Of a stretch of 64,000 nt of DNA, positions 16,205 to 24,925 are shown in pieces. Source of the stretch: Demetria terragena DSM 11295 (GTDB lineage Bacteria; Actinomycetota; Actinomycetes; Actinomycetales; Dermatophilaceae); NCBI RefSeq assembly GCF_000376825.1, contig NZ_AQXW01000004.1, forward strand, positions 2,418,001 through 2,482,000, given 5' to 3'. The notes beneath the pieces were generated by a model. That model ran no database searches. It saw nothing but the letters and a program-made list of their open reading frames with translations, and had not been told where the DNA came from. Within the stretch, counting starts at the first letter, position 1, and every line of letters begins with the position of its first letter. The position numbers and the translations under genes were made by a program.

Positions 16205-17182
16205 GTGGCCGTGTCAACGCCAGAACCAACTGGTCCGGGTCGTTTCGACCCGCTGACGGCATACCGCGCCGCTCGCCTTTATTACGGCGACAATGCGACC
16301 CAGGCTGACATCGCCAAAGCGCTCTCCGTGTCGCGTCCGACGGTGAGTCGCCTGCTGGCCGAGGCGCGGCGAATTGGCTTGGTGAGCATAGACATTCGCC
16401 ATCCGGACGAGGTGCGTGCAGCGGAGACAGGGGTGCAGGGCGAGTTGCAGGAGCGGCTTGGACTGCGACAGGTCTACATCGCACCCAGAACCCAGGGTGG
16501 CGCCGAGATTGAAGGCTTGCGGTATTCGGTTGAGCAGGCATTGGCGGACGCCAGTCTGCGTCCCGGGGATGCCTTGCTTGTGGCTTCGGGGGAGACGACC
16601 TACAAACTCACGCGTAGTGGGCTTGGCGTCCCGCCTGGCCTGGACATCGTTCCGACAGTCGGGGGCGTCGCGGAACCAGAGGCCTGGCATCAGGCAAACG
16701 AAACGGTGCGGTCGTTCGCCGAGTTGGCCTACGGCCGGGCCCGCCCGATTTTTGCGACGGCGATGCCGACCGAGGCCATGATTCGCACGCTTCGTGAGGA
16801 CCCTGGCTTCCGCTCGATCACAGCGCTCTGGGACGCAGCGACGGTAGCCCTGGTCGGAGTGGGCGCGCCTCCAGGGGCGCGGTCGTCGATTTCGACGTAT
16901 GTCCCGACGCACGCTGATGAGTTGCGGCGATCGGTTGGCGACGTGTGCCTCAACTTCTTCGACGTTGACGGGCAGGCCATCGAGTTCGAGGGCAGTGACC
17001 GCATGGTGCGGATCAGTGCCGATCAGTTGCGGGCGGTCCCGACCACGATCGCTGCGGCAGTTGGCGCCGCAAAGGCGGTCAGCATCATCGGAGCTGCCAA
17101 GGCGGGGTTGCTCGACGTGCTCGTGACTGACTCGGCCACCGCGAGCGCCATCTCTGAGCAACTGGACCGCTGGAGCCGGTGA
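16205..17182 (+). CDS. SorC-family (sugar-binding) transcriptional regulator
   Basis: 325 residues. N-terminal HTH (ARLYYGDNATQADIAKALSVSRPTVSRLLAEARRIGLV) followed by a SorC/DeoR-type effector domain (LRQVYIAPR near 85, ALLVASGETTYKL, GGVAEPEAWHQANETVRSFAELAYG, ADQLRAVPTTIAAAVGAAKA) characteristic of sugar-phosphate-responsive regulators. GTG at 16205 follows AGGAGG by four bases; the GTG at 16211, ten bases away, is equally plausible, while an upstream ATG at 16142 would sit inside the operator. Divergent from the polyol operon and most probably its repressor or activator. Confidence 0.9.
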   Translation: MAVSTPEPTGPGRFDPLTAYRAARLYYGDNATQADIAKALSVSRPTVSRLLAEARRIGLVSIDIRHPDEVRAAETGVQGELQERLGLRQVYIAPRTQGGAEIEGLRYSVEQALADASLRPGDALLVASGETTYKLTRSGLGVPPGLDIVPTVGGVAEPEAWHQANETVRSFAELAYGRARPIFATAMPTEAMIRTLREDPGFRSITALWDAATVALVGVGAPPGARSSISTYVPTHADELRRSVGDVCLNFFDVDGQAIEFEGSDRMVRISADQLRAVPTTIAAAVGAAKAVSIIGAAKAGLLDVLVTDSATASAISEQLDRWSR

Positions 17183-17257
17183 CTTCAAGGGGCCGATAGT
17201 TGGGTGGCAGACTGGACACGTCGAGCCGACCCTCCCCGTTCATAGGCGCTCCTTTTC

Positions 17258-18466
17258 ATGTCTGCACTCGCGAATACCGCGACCCCCGACGCGGTACGCC
17301 GCGCCAAGTACGCCGTCTTCGCGGCATTCGTCTCAAGCGGCGGACTGTTCGCGACGTGGGCCTCCCGCATCCCTGAATCCATCAGAGAACTCGACGTCAG
17401 TACGTCGCGCTTCGGCGTGCTGTTGTTGTTCATGTCGATCGGTGCGCTCGCCGCGATGCCGTTGCTGGGATGGATCGTCGCCCAGGTGGGTGTCGTCCGC
17501 GCGATCGCCGGCGCGGCCGTGGTCGGCGCCGCGGGCATCATCCTGGCCGGAATCGGCGTCAGCGTATTGGCCGAGCAGTGGGTCGTCGGCCTGGGTTTGA
17601 TGGTGGGCGGTCTCGGCGTCGGGACATGGGATGCGGCGATGAATCTCGCGGGTGCCGAAGTGGAGCAGCAACTGGGCACCACTGTCATGCCGCATTTCCA
17701 CGCGGCATTTAGTGGCGGCACCGTCGTGTCTGCGCTCATCGGTGCCGGCGCATCGGCGGCCGGGGTTTCTATCGCGCTGCACCTCACGGTGATGTCAGCG
17801 CTCATGGCTCTCGCCGTCCTGGTGACCGTCCGCCCCATTGGGTCCGTCACGCAACATTCCGCACCGACGTCGGAAGCGCCGCAACCCAAGAAAACTGCAC
17901 GCTCGGCGTGGGGCGAACGCCGCACGCTGCTCATCGGCGTGGTCACGATGGTCGCGGCGTTCACCGAAGGCACGGCGAACGACTGGATTGCCGAAGCGTT
18001 TGTCTCCGGGCATGACGTTCCGGTCTGGGCGGGCACCCTCGCCTTTGCGATGTTCCTGAGTTTCATGACCGCTGGGCGACTGATCGGCACCTCGTTGCTG
18101 GACAGGTACGGGCGGGTTCCGGTGCTGCGCATCGCCTTTGGCGGTGCGGTCGTGGGCTCGCTGATGGTGGTATTTGGGACGACGGCGATTGCGTACGCCG
18201 GAGTTGCGGTGTGGGGAGTCGGTGTTTCGTTGGGATTCCCGGTCGGGATGAGTGCCGCCGCCGACGATCCGGAGCGCGCGCCAGCGCGAGTGGCGGTGGT
18301 CTCCACGATTGGCTACACGGCGTTCCTCGCAGGGCCGCCGCTCCTGGGCTTCCTGGGCGACCACTACGGCATTCTGCGGGCCCTGCTCGTGGTGGGCGCG
18401 GCCGTTCTCCTGGCGCTGGTTTGCCTTCCCGCCGTGCGCGAGCCCGAGCGGAACGAACTGCGTTAG
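17258..18466 (+). CDS. MFS transporter (YbjJ-like)
   Basis: 402 residues, about twelve membrane segments in two six-helix bundles separated by a charged loop near 195-215 ([21 protein letters not shown]). The first helix region [35 protein letters not shown] and the [16 protein letters not shown] block are typical of the YbjJ/FucP-like branch of MFS. Substrate unknown. Its stop codon TAG lies inside the 56-bp palindrome that precedes purA. It follows the SorC gene by 75 bases and could be transcribed with it. Confidence 0.85.
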   Translation: MSALANTATPDAVRRAKYAVFAAFVSSGGLFATWASRIPESIRELDVSTSRFGVLLLFMSIGALAAMPLLGWIVAQVGVVRAIAGAAVVGAAGIILAGIGVSVLAEQWVVGLGLMVGGLGVGTWDAAMNLAGAEVEQQLGTTVMPHFHAAFSGGTVVSALIGAGASAAGVSIALHLTVMSALMALAVLVTVRPIGSVTQHSAPTSEAPQPKKTARSAWGERRTLLIGVVTMVAAFTEGTANDWIAEAFVSGHDVPVWAGTLAFAMFLSFMTAGRLIGTSLLDRYGRVPVLRIAFGGAVVGSLMVVFGTTAIAYAGVAVWGVGVSLGFPVGMSAAADDPERAPARVAVVSTIGYTAFLAGPPLLGFLGDHYGILRALLVVGAAVLLALVCLPAVREPERNELR

Positions 18467-18512
18467 GTGCCCTTGACTGGGAAATTTCCCAGTCAAGGGC
18501 ACCTAACGCAGT
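18457..18512. repeat. 56-bp perfect palindrome, candidate bidirectional terminator
   Basis: Two 28-base arms (18457-18484 and 18485-18512) are exact reverse complements with no spacer; the centre reads GGGAAATTTCCC and the ends ACTG...CAGT. It includes the last codons and stop of the MFS gene. It would fold as a very stable RNA hairpin and could terminate the MFS transcript before purA, although no T-run follows. Perfection over 28 bases per arm is much more than a terminator needs. Confidence 0.85.
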
Positions 18513-18576
18513 AAGGGACCGGAGTGGTCTGCGAGACTGTCGCCGGTTCTTCACCGCCAAGACAAAGGAACGACGG

Positions 18577-19878
18577 ATGCCAGCGATCGTGCTCGTGGGG
18601 GCCCAATGGGGCGATGAGGGCAAGGGTAAGGCGACCGATCTGCTCGGCGACCGCGTCGACTATGTCGTCAAGTTCAACGGCGGTAACAACGCTGGTCACA
18701 CGGTCGTCATCGGCAGCGGTGACAACGCTGAGAAGTATGCGCTGCACCTGCTGCCGAGCGGAATCCTGAGTCCCGACGTCATCCCGGTCATCGGCAATGG
18801 CGTCGTCGTCGATATCGGGGTGCTCTTCGAGGAGCTGGACGGGCTAGAAGCTCGCGGCGTCGATACCTCGAAGTTGCGGTTGAGCGCCAGCGCTCACGTC
18901 ATCACGAGCTATCACACCACCATGGACAAGGTGACCGAGCGGTTCCTGGGCAATCGCAAGATCGGTACGACGGGTCGCGGGATCGGGCCTGCGTACTCGG
19001 ACAAGATGAATCGGGTTGGCATCCGTATTCAGGACCTCTACGACGAGTCCATCCTGCGGCAGAAGGTCGAGGCCGCGCTCGACGTGAAAAACCAGATGCT
19101 GCTCAAGATGTATAACCGTCGCGCGATTGATGCCGACGACATCGTGCAGGAGTTGCTGGGCTATGCCGAGCGGCTGCGCCCGATGGTGGCCGACACGTCC
19201 CTTGAACTGGGCAAGGCACTCGATGACGACAAGGTCGTGCTGTTCGAGGCCGGCCAGGCAACCTTGCTCGACGTCGATCACGGCACCTATCCCTATGTCA
19301 CCTCCTCGAACGCCACCGCAGGCGGGGCCTGCACTGGTTCTGGGGTCCCACCGACCCGGATCGATCGGGTCATCACGATCCTGAAGGCGTATTCCACCCG
19401 CGTGGGTGAGGGGCCGTTCCCGACCGAGCTCAATGACGACAAGGGTGAGTTCCTGCGCAAGACCGGCGCCGAGTTCGGTGTCACGACCGGCCGTCCGCGT
19501 CGATGCGGCTGGTTGGACACCGTCGTCGGGCGGTACGCGACCCGCATCAACGGCACGACCGACTACGTGCTCACCAAACTGGACATCCTGGGTGGACTCG
19601 ACAAGGTGCCGGTGTGTGTGGCGTACGACATCGACGGCGTTCGGTACGACGAAATGCCCGTCAATCAATCTGATTACCACCACGCCAGCCCGATCTATGA
19701 AGAGCTCGATGGCTGGTGGGAGGACATTTCAGAATGCCGGACCTACGACGACCTGCCCGAAAACGCCCGTCGCTACGTCGAGTTCGTCGAGCAGCAGATC
19801 GGTGCGCGGATCTCGGTGATCGGAGTCGGCCCCGGCCGGGCCGAAGTGATCGTGAGGCATGACCTGCTGAACGGCTGA
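18577..19878 (+). CDS. purA: Adenylosuccinate synthetase
   Basis: Condenses IMP and aspartate with GTP to adenylosuccinate, the first step from IMP to AMP. 433 residues, the usual length. Hallmarks: [14 protein letters not shown] at 4-17 (P-loop-like GDEGKGK), [30 protein letters not shown] near 128-145, [18 protein letters not shown] and [14 protein letters not shown] at 18577 follows AAAGGAA by six bases; a long in-frame extension to the left runs through the palindrome and the MFS gene and is not real. A strong hairpin terminator follows. Confidence 0.98.
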   Translation: MPAIVLVGAQWGDEGKGKATDLLGDRVDYVVKFNGGNNAGHTVVIGSGDNAEKYALHLLPSGILSPDVIPVIGNGVVVDIGVLFEELDGLEARGVDTSKLRLSASAHVITSYHTTMDKVTERFLGNRKIGTTGRGIGPAYSDKMNRVGIRIQDLYDESILRQKVEAALDVKNQMLLKMYNRRAIDADDIVQELLGYAERLRPMVADTSLELGKALDDDKVVLFEAGQATLLDVDHGTYPYVTSSNATAGGACTGSGVPPTRIDRVITILKAYSTRVGEGPFPTELNDDKGEFLRKTGAEFGVTTGRPRRCGWLDTVVGRYATRINGTTDYVLTKLDILGGLDKVPVCVAYDIDGVRYDEMPVNQSDYHHASPIYEELDGWWEDISECRTYDDLPENARRYVEFVEQQIGARISVIGVGPGRAEVIVRHDLLNG

Positions 19879-19899
19879 GGGGACAACAGCGACGCTCAA

Positions 19900-19933
19900 G
19901 CGCGCCCGCACGGCTCACGCCGTGCGGGCGCGC
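19900..19933 (+). terminator. Hairpin terminator after purA
   Basis: GCGCGCCCGCACGGC and its exact inverse flank a TCAC loop: a 15-bp perfect GC-rich stem 21 bases after the purA stop, followed by TCTGCTGTT. Confidence 0.8.
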
Positions 19934-20053
19934 TCTGCTGTTCCGGGCTGATCAGAAATTCTTCACCTCGTCACGCCCAAACATGATCAATTGTTAGTGA
20001 TACTGAGCAGGTTCGATCATCCCTGAATCGCCTCGTGGCGAAGGAGTCAGCAC

Positions 20054-21451
20054 ATGGACAGCACGCAACAGCACGTCGGGACCGCCTCACGACGGACCCT
20101 GCTGGGAGGAGCGGCAGCCGCAGGAGCCGCGTTCACCTTTGCCCGGCGCGCCGAGGCCGACGAGAGTGAAGGGCCCTCGCGGCGAAAGGGTCAACGCTCG
20201 ATGATTGGGGTGCCGTATGAGCGCCACGACGCGGTACGCGTCGGCGTCATCGGACTGGGAAACCGCGGTGCCTCGATGGCGCCGCTCTGGGCCGCAGTCC
20301 CGGGCTGCACCGTGACCGCGGTGTGCGACATCCGTAAAGATCGCAGCCGCAAGGTCGCCGCAGCGCTGGAGAAGGAGGGGCACAAGCGTCCGGCGGTGCT
20401 GGGCGGAAGCCAGGCTTCCTATCTCAACCTGGTCAAGCGGGACGACGTCGACTTCGTCTACATCGCCAGCCCTTGGGAGTTCCACTTCGAGCAGGCGCGT
20501 GCGGGCCTTGAGCACGGCAAGCACGTTGGTGTCGAATTGCCGATCGCCACCGAGTTGCATGAACTGTGGTCATTGGTCGATATCTCCGAGCGGACGAAGA
20601 AACACCTGCTCCTGATGGAGAACTGCAACTACGACCGCAACGAGACCGCGATGATCCGGATGGCGCACGCCGGTTTGCTCGGCGATATCACCAGTGGCGC
20701 GGGCGGCTACCTCCACGACCTGCGCGAACTGCTTTTCAGCGACACGTACTACACCGATTCGTGGCGCCGCCTCTGGCACACCCGGTCCACGGCATCGTTC
20801 TACGCGATGCACGGCCTGGCGCCGATCTCCAACTGTATGGACATCAACCGCGGCGACCGTTACCTCACGCTCGAGGCCACGGCGAGCCCGGCCAAAGGCC
20901 TGGCCGAATATCGTGAACGCCACGTGCCGAAGGGGCACAAGAGTTGGAATGAGAACTACATCAATGGCGATCGCATCACCTGCATGATCAACACGCAGCA
21001 GGGCAAGATGATCCGGGCCGAGCACGCGGTGTCCTCCCCGATGCCGTACAGCCGGATCAACACGCTGGAGGGCAGCCTCGGGATCATCGAGGACTATCCG
21101 AGCCGGGTTTACCTCGAGCCGGAGCACTCCGGGCACGCGTGGAAGGACTTCAAGCCGTTCGGCGAAAAGTGGGAGCACTGGTTGTGGCGCAAGGTGGGCG
21201 ACGACGCCGCAGCGAACGGTGGCCATGGCGGCATGGACTACATCATGTGCTGGCGCATCGTGCAGCAGATGCGTACGGGGCAGGTGCCTGACTGGGATGT
21301 GTATGACTCCGCGGCGTGGTGCTCACCGGTGCCGTTGTCGGTGCAGTCGCTGAAGAAGCAGAAGGCCGTCAAGGTGCCGGACTTCACTCGTGGCGAGTGG
21401 AAGAAGGCTCGCCCAGGAGTGGACTCGACCGAGACGGACATGCCTGCGTGA
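20054..21451 (+). CDS. Tat-exported Gfo/Idh/MocA protein, glycoside hydrolase family 109-like
   Basis: 465 residues. Tat signal ASRRTLLGGAAAAGAAF at about 11-28, then a Rossmann domain starting VRVGVIGLGNRGASM (near 61-75) and a Gfo/Idh C-terminal domain. The blocks LLLMENCNYDRNE, GGYLHDLRELLF, YAMHGLAPISNCMDINRGDRY and GHGGMDYIMCWRIVQQMRTGQVPDWDVYDSAAWCS match the GH109 family, which hydrolyses alpha-N-acetylgalactosaminides through an NAD-dependent oxidation mechanism. It would act outside the membrane with a cofactor loaded before Tat export. Not linked to other sugar genes; transcribed alone after the purA terminator. Substrate is inferred. Confidence 0.82.
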   Translation: MDSTQQHVGTASRRTLLGGAAAAGAAFTFARRAEADESEGPSRRKGQRSMIGVPYERHDAVRVGVIGLGNRGASMAPLWAAVPGCTVTAVCDIRKDRSRKVAAALEKEGHKRPAVLGGSQASYLNLVKRDDVDFVYIASPWEFHFEQARAGLEHGKHVGVELPIATELHELWSLVDISERTKKHLLLMENCNYDRNETAMIRMAHAGLLGDITSGAGGYLHDLRELLFSDTYYTDSWRRLWHTRSTASFYAMHGLAPISNCMDINRGDRYLTLEATASPAKGLAEYRERHVPKGHKSWNENYINGDRITCMINTQQGKMIRAEHAVSSPMPYSRINTLEGSLGIIEDYPSRVYLEPEHSGHAWKDFKPFGEKWEHWLWRKVGDDAAANGGHGGMDYIMCWRIVQQMRTGQVPDWDVYDSAAWCSPVPLSVQSLKKQKAVKVPDFTRGEWKKARPGVDSTETDMPA

Positions 21452-21507
21452 CGAGAACGCGCGAATCTCGATGGAGTTCGGGCGGGCCGACATCTAGCGT
21501 CTGAACC

Positions 21508-22467
21508 ATGCGTATCGCGCCCGCTGACTTGCCGGAAGACCTCGTCTTCCGGCAAGTCCGTGCGGCGTGGGGGTTCGACATTCACCGGGTCGAGCACCTG
21601 CCGTGGGGATTTGGCGCGTGGCACTGGGGCGCTGAGGACTCCGGGGGCATCCGGCGGTGGTTCATTACGGCGGATCGGTTGGAGTCTGCGGACCGGCTCG
21701 CCGAGCTGGAGCGGGTGTATGCCATCGCCCGTGGTTTGAGTGAGACGCACCCCGTCGTGGCTTGCCTCCCGAATCGATCTGGGCACATGTGTTGGCGGAC
21801 AGGAGAATTCGCGCTCTCAGTGACTTCGTGGACGGACGGTAGTAGGCCGGGCGGTGACAGTCTCGACAGCGACACTGCCGTGTCGACTGCTCGCTTCCTC
21901 GCCGACCTGCACGCCGTGCCCATTCCGCCGGGCTTGCCGGTATGGGATCCCAACTATCCGTCCCATCGCGTGCTGGACGATCTCCCGGACTTGGTCGCGA
22001 GCCGCTGGGACGGCGGGCCATACGGAGAGGAAGTACGCGCCCTCGTCCGGACGCATCTGGATGACCTGACGAACTGGCGACAGCGCTACGCGAAGTGCGC
22101 GGATCACGCGATGGCCCATCGAAACGAGTGGGTGCTCACCCATGGTGAGCCAGGCCCGCACAACCAACTGCTCACGTCGAAGGGGCGCCGCTGGGTCGAT
22201 TGGGAGTCGGCGCGGACTGCGCCTCGTGAGCGTGATCTGATGGACCTTGCCTCGAGAACAGATCAGCGGCGGCAACGTTTCTATCCCCATGCGCTGGACC
22301 CCATCAATCAGGAACTGTTCGATCTTGCCTGGCGACTCGATGAGATCGGGCAATACACCGACCGGTTTCGAGACTCACATGCCGGTACCGCGGACGACCG
22401 CATCGCGCTCGATGGTCTGCGGCAGGAGTTCACCCGGCCGGACCGTAGAATCGACTCCCGTGACTGA
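21508..22467 (+). CDS. Aminoglycoside phosphotransferase-family (kinase-fold) protein
   Basis: 319 residues with a kinase-like fold: the catalytic loop reads VLTHGEPGPHNQLL (near 211-224) and the metal-binding segment RWVDWESAR follows. The usual HGD is HGE, as in the spectinomycin-phosphotransferase-like branch. Could modify a small-molecule alcohol or be an unrecognised metabolic kinase; resistance is not implied. Codons 7-17 contain a 15-bp perfect inverted repeat. Its last eight bases overlap the GTG start of the lysyl-tRNA synthetase gene, so the two are translationally linked. Confidence 0.75.
   Translation: MRIAPADLPEDLVFRQVRAAWGFDIHRVEHLPWGFGAWHWGAEDSGGIRRWFITADRLESADRLAELERVYAIARGLSETHPVVACLPNRSGHMCWRTGEFALSVTSWTDGSRPGGDSLDSDTAVSTARFLADLHAVPIPPGLPVWDPNYPSHRVLDDLPDLVASRWDGGPYGEEVRALVRTHLDDLTNWRQRYAKCADHAMAHRNEWVLTHGEPGPHNQLLTSKGRRWVDWESARTAPRERDLMDLASRTDQRRQRFYPHALDPINQELFDLAWRLDEIGQYTDRFRDSHAGTADDRIALDGLRQEFTRPDRRIDSRD
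21526..21558. repeat. 15-bp inverted repeat inside the start of a coding region
   Basis: GACTTGCCGGAAGAC and its exact inverse, separated by CTC, lie 18 bases after the ATG of the phosphotransferase gene. In the mRNA this makes a stable stem right behind the start codon and may limit translation or be a regulator site. Confidence 0.7.
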
Positions 22468-24226
22468 AGTGCAGCTGGATGACTGGGTAGCGCGCCTTGC
22501 CGATGACGTGATCGCAGAAGCGAAACGGCGTGGGACAAAACCGGTGTGCGCCTCCGGCATCAGCCCGTCGGGGCCGATCCACCTTGGCAACCTGCGGGAG
22601 GTGATGGTCCCGCACCTGGTGTGCGACGAGATCCGGCGCCGCGGACACGACGCCGAGCACCTCATCTCCTGGGACGACTTCGACCGTTTTCGCAAAGTTC
22701 CCAAGGGAATTGAGGGGGTCGACGAGTCCTGGGAGCAGCACATCGGCAAGCCGTTGACGTCGGTTCCGCCGCCCAGCGGTTCGGCCGCGACGTCCTGGGC
22801 CGAGCATTTCCGCAGCGAGCTCGAAGTCGCGCTCGACGACCTTGGGGTGGAGTACCGCGGCATTAGCCAGACCGAGAAGTACACCGCCGGCGACTATGTC
22901 GACCAGGTGCTGTTTGCAATGGGCCACCGCGGTCAGATCGACAAGGTGCTGGACCAGTACCGCACCCTCGCCAAGGCGCAGCCCAAGAAAGATCAGAAGC
23001 TCGACGCCGACCAGCAGGCGGCCGCTGAAGCCGCAGCCGAAGGTTCGGGCGCGGCTGGGGAAGACGACGGTTCAGGAGACGGTAACTACTACCCGTACAA
23101 GCCCTACTGCAGCCAATGCGGCACCGACTTCACGACGGTCACTGGTTACGACGACGATTCGACGGAGCTGACCTATACCTGCCGTTGCGGGCATACCGAA
23201 ACGGTGCTGTTGCGCGACTTCCACCACGGCAAGTTGGTGTGGAAGGTCGACTGGCCGATGCGCTGGGCCTACGAGCAGGTGGTGTTCGAGCCGTCCGGCG
23301 TCGATCACCAAAGCCCGGGCAGCTCATTCGTGGTCGGCAAGGAGATCGTCCCGCTGTTTGGATGGGAACGGCCGCTCGGTCCGATGTACGCCTTCGTGGG
23401 CATTCGGGGCATGGCCAAGATGTCCTCATCTAAGGGTGGCGTGCCGACCCCAAGCATGGCGTTGCGCTACATGGAACCGCCGCTGCTGCGCTGGTTGTAT
23501 GCCCGCAAGAAGCCCAACCAGGCGTTCGACGTCGCCCTCGACTCCGAGATTCAGCGGATGTACGACGAGTGGGATGGCTTGCTGCGCAAGGTTTCTGGCG
23601 AAAAGGGTCAACCGGGCGACATCGCCGCGCTGGCCCGGGCCACCTCAACCGCCGCCGGGGAACTGCCGCAGACACCTGTGACATTGCCCTACCGCACGAT
23701 TGCCTCGGTTCTCGACATCACCACGGGTGACGATGCTCAGGCGCAGCGAATCCTGACTGAGGTCGACCCGAGAACCCCCGTGAGCGGCCTGGAGGTGCTG
23801 CGTCCACGGCTAGATCGGGCTCAGGCCTGGGTGGCCGAGCAGATGCCCGAAGATGATCGTACGGTCGTTCGTGCGGAGCCGAATCGTGCAGCGCTGCAAG
23901 GACTTTCGGACGAATCGTCGCATGCGTTAACCCTGCTTCTCGACGGCAACAGCGATGATCTGACGCGGATCGAGGACGCGTGGTCGATCGATGGTCTGAG
24001 CCATCAGGTCTATGGCGTACCGAAGGTGCTGCAAGGTAAGGCCGCCGACTTTCGGCCCGACCGCAAGGCCGACCCAGAGACGGCTGCCGCTCTCGGAGCA
24101 CGGCAGCGCGAGTTCTTTAAGCTGCTGTACACGTTGCTCATCGACAAGGAGACCGGGCCGCGGTTGCCGACCCTGCTTCTTGCCATTGGGCCAGAGCGCC
24201 TTCGAGGGCTGCTCTCGCTACGGTGA
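22460..24226 (+). CDS. lysK: Class I lysyl-tRNA synthetase
   Basis: Charges tRNA-Lys. 588 residues in the archaeal-type class I fold, unrelated to the class II LysRS of most bacteria. Class I signatures: SGPIHLGN (HIGH) near 34-41 and KMSSSKG (KMSKS) near 320. An insertion between them has a low-complexity acidic linker and a four-cysteine knuckle (CSQCGTDF ... CRCGH). GTG at 22460 matches the family start VTEVQLDDWVARLADDV and overlaps the upstream phosphotransferase stop by eight bases; the open frame extends further left only as antisense-like overlap. Whether a class II copy exists elsewhere cannot be seen. Confidence 0.95.
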   Translation: MTEVQLDDWVARLADDVIAEAKRRGTKPVCASGISPSGPIHLGNLREVMVPHLVCDEIRRRGHDAEHLISWDDFDRFRKVPKGIEGVDESWEQHIGKPLTSVPPPSGSAATSWAEHFRSELEVALDDLGVEYRGISQTEKYTAGDYVDQVLFAMGHRGQIDKVLDQYRTLAKAQPKKDQKLDADQQAAAEAAAEGSGAAGEDDGSGDGNYYPYKPYCSQCGTDFTTVTGYDDDSTELTYTCRCGHTETVLLRDFHHGKLVWKVDWPMRWAYEQVVFEPSGVDHQSPGSSFVVGKEIVPLFGWERPLGPMYAFVGIRGMAKMSSSKGGVPTPSMALRYMEPPLLRWLYARKKPNQAFDVALDSEIQRMYDEWDGLLRKVSGEKGQPGDIAALARATSTAAGELPQTPVTLPYRTIASVLDITTGDDAQAQRILTEVDPRTPVSGLEVLRPRLDRAQAWVAEQMPEDDRTVVRAEPNRAALQGLSDESSHALTLLLDGNSDDLTRIEDAWSIDGLSHQVYGVPKVLQGKAADFRPDRKADPETAAALGARQREFFKLLYTLLIDKETGPRLPTLLLAIGPERLRGLLSLR

Positions 24227-24535
24227 CGAGTGGTCCGGTCGACGTGCGGCCGGGGTGGCAGGGCTCTGCTCGGCCGTGCTCGCCGCATGCTCCTCGAGGG
24301 CAGCGATGCTCTCGACCGCACGAAACATCTTGGGTGCGAGTTCCTCGGCCTCGGGCGTGAGCAGTTGGTCCGGCCGCTTCCGGTCGACCAGTGTGACTCG
24401 TAGTTGATGCTCCAAGTCGCGTACATGCGCGCGCACCGTCGAGGGGGAGTAGTGCAACCGCCGGGCCGCTCGGTGGATCGATCCAGCCCGTACGAGCGTG
24501 ACGAAACTGCGGAGCGTCTGGAGGTTTGTCAGCAT
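24218..24535 (-). CDS. Stand-alone LysR-type helix-turn-helix protein
   Basis: 105 residues: a clear LysR N-terminal DNA-binding domain (LQTLRSFVTLVRAGSIHRAARRLHYSPSTVRAHVRDLEHQLRVTLVDR) with a short tail rich in Ala, Pro and Arg and no effector-binding domain (normal LysR proteins are about 300 residues). Either a truncated remnant or a minimal regulator. It overlaps the 3' end of the lysK gene by nine bases on the opposite strand. No frame continuing the effector domain is seen, as lysK occupies the sequence. Confidence 0.6.
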   Translation of the reverse strand: MLTNLQTLRSFVTLVRAGSIHRAARRLHYSPSTVRAHVRDLEHQLRVTLVDRKRPDQLLTPEAEELAPKMFRAVESIAALEEHAASTAEQSPATPAARRPDHSSP

Positions 24536-24925
24536 CGAGGCGTCCCCTGGCGGTCGGCGAATGGTGATGGGCTCGGTGAATGCTCAGGAGACGATGATGC
24601 CCCATATAGGCAAACTTTCACCAAAACACGCGCCGAGGGGAAAAGGCAAGAGTGTGCGCGAAAGTCGCGCACACTCGTCGCCAGGAAGTCTTCGACCGCG
24701 GAGCCTTGCCATTGCTCGCTGAAGGCGAGGCTGGTCAAAATTCCTTGCAAATAGGGGGATCTGCGACCTACGCGCAGCCGTGAGGTGCGGGCTTTCGACG
24801 CTTGACAGGCGAGATATGCCCCAGATCGTCGCCATCGACCCGTAATAGCGTTTAGTCATGGCCGCAGACTGTGGCCGCGTGCGATCTTCGGACCGTGCTG
24901 TACAGATGAGAAGGGAACGGACACC
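24536..24925. other. Intergenic region between LysR-like gene and PRC-domain gene
   Basis: About 390 bases without a recognisable protein. It should hold the promoters of two divergent genes. The one clear structure is a 12-bp stem (GAGTGTGCGCGA and inverse, loop AAG) at 24650-24676. The A/T-richer stretch 24600-24640 is the best place for the minus-strand promoter. Short open frames on the minus strand here do not resemble known proteins. Confidence 0.5.
24650..24676. repeat. 12-bp perfect hairpin in the intergenic region
   Basis: GAGTGTGCGCGA, loop AAG, TCGCGCACACTC. On the minus strand it is followed by TTGCCTTTTCCCC, so it resembles a terminator in that direction, but no gene upstream on that strand needs one; an operator or RNA element is possible. 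Confidence 0.5.

Noticed and set aside
17185-18306. 373-codon minus-strand frame
   Set aside because: Antisense to an MFS transporter; Thr/Pro/Ala-rich with no pattern of a real protein.
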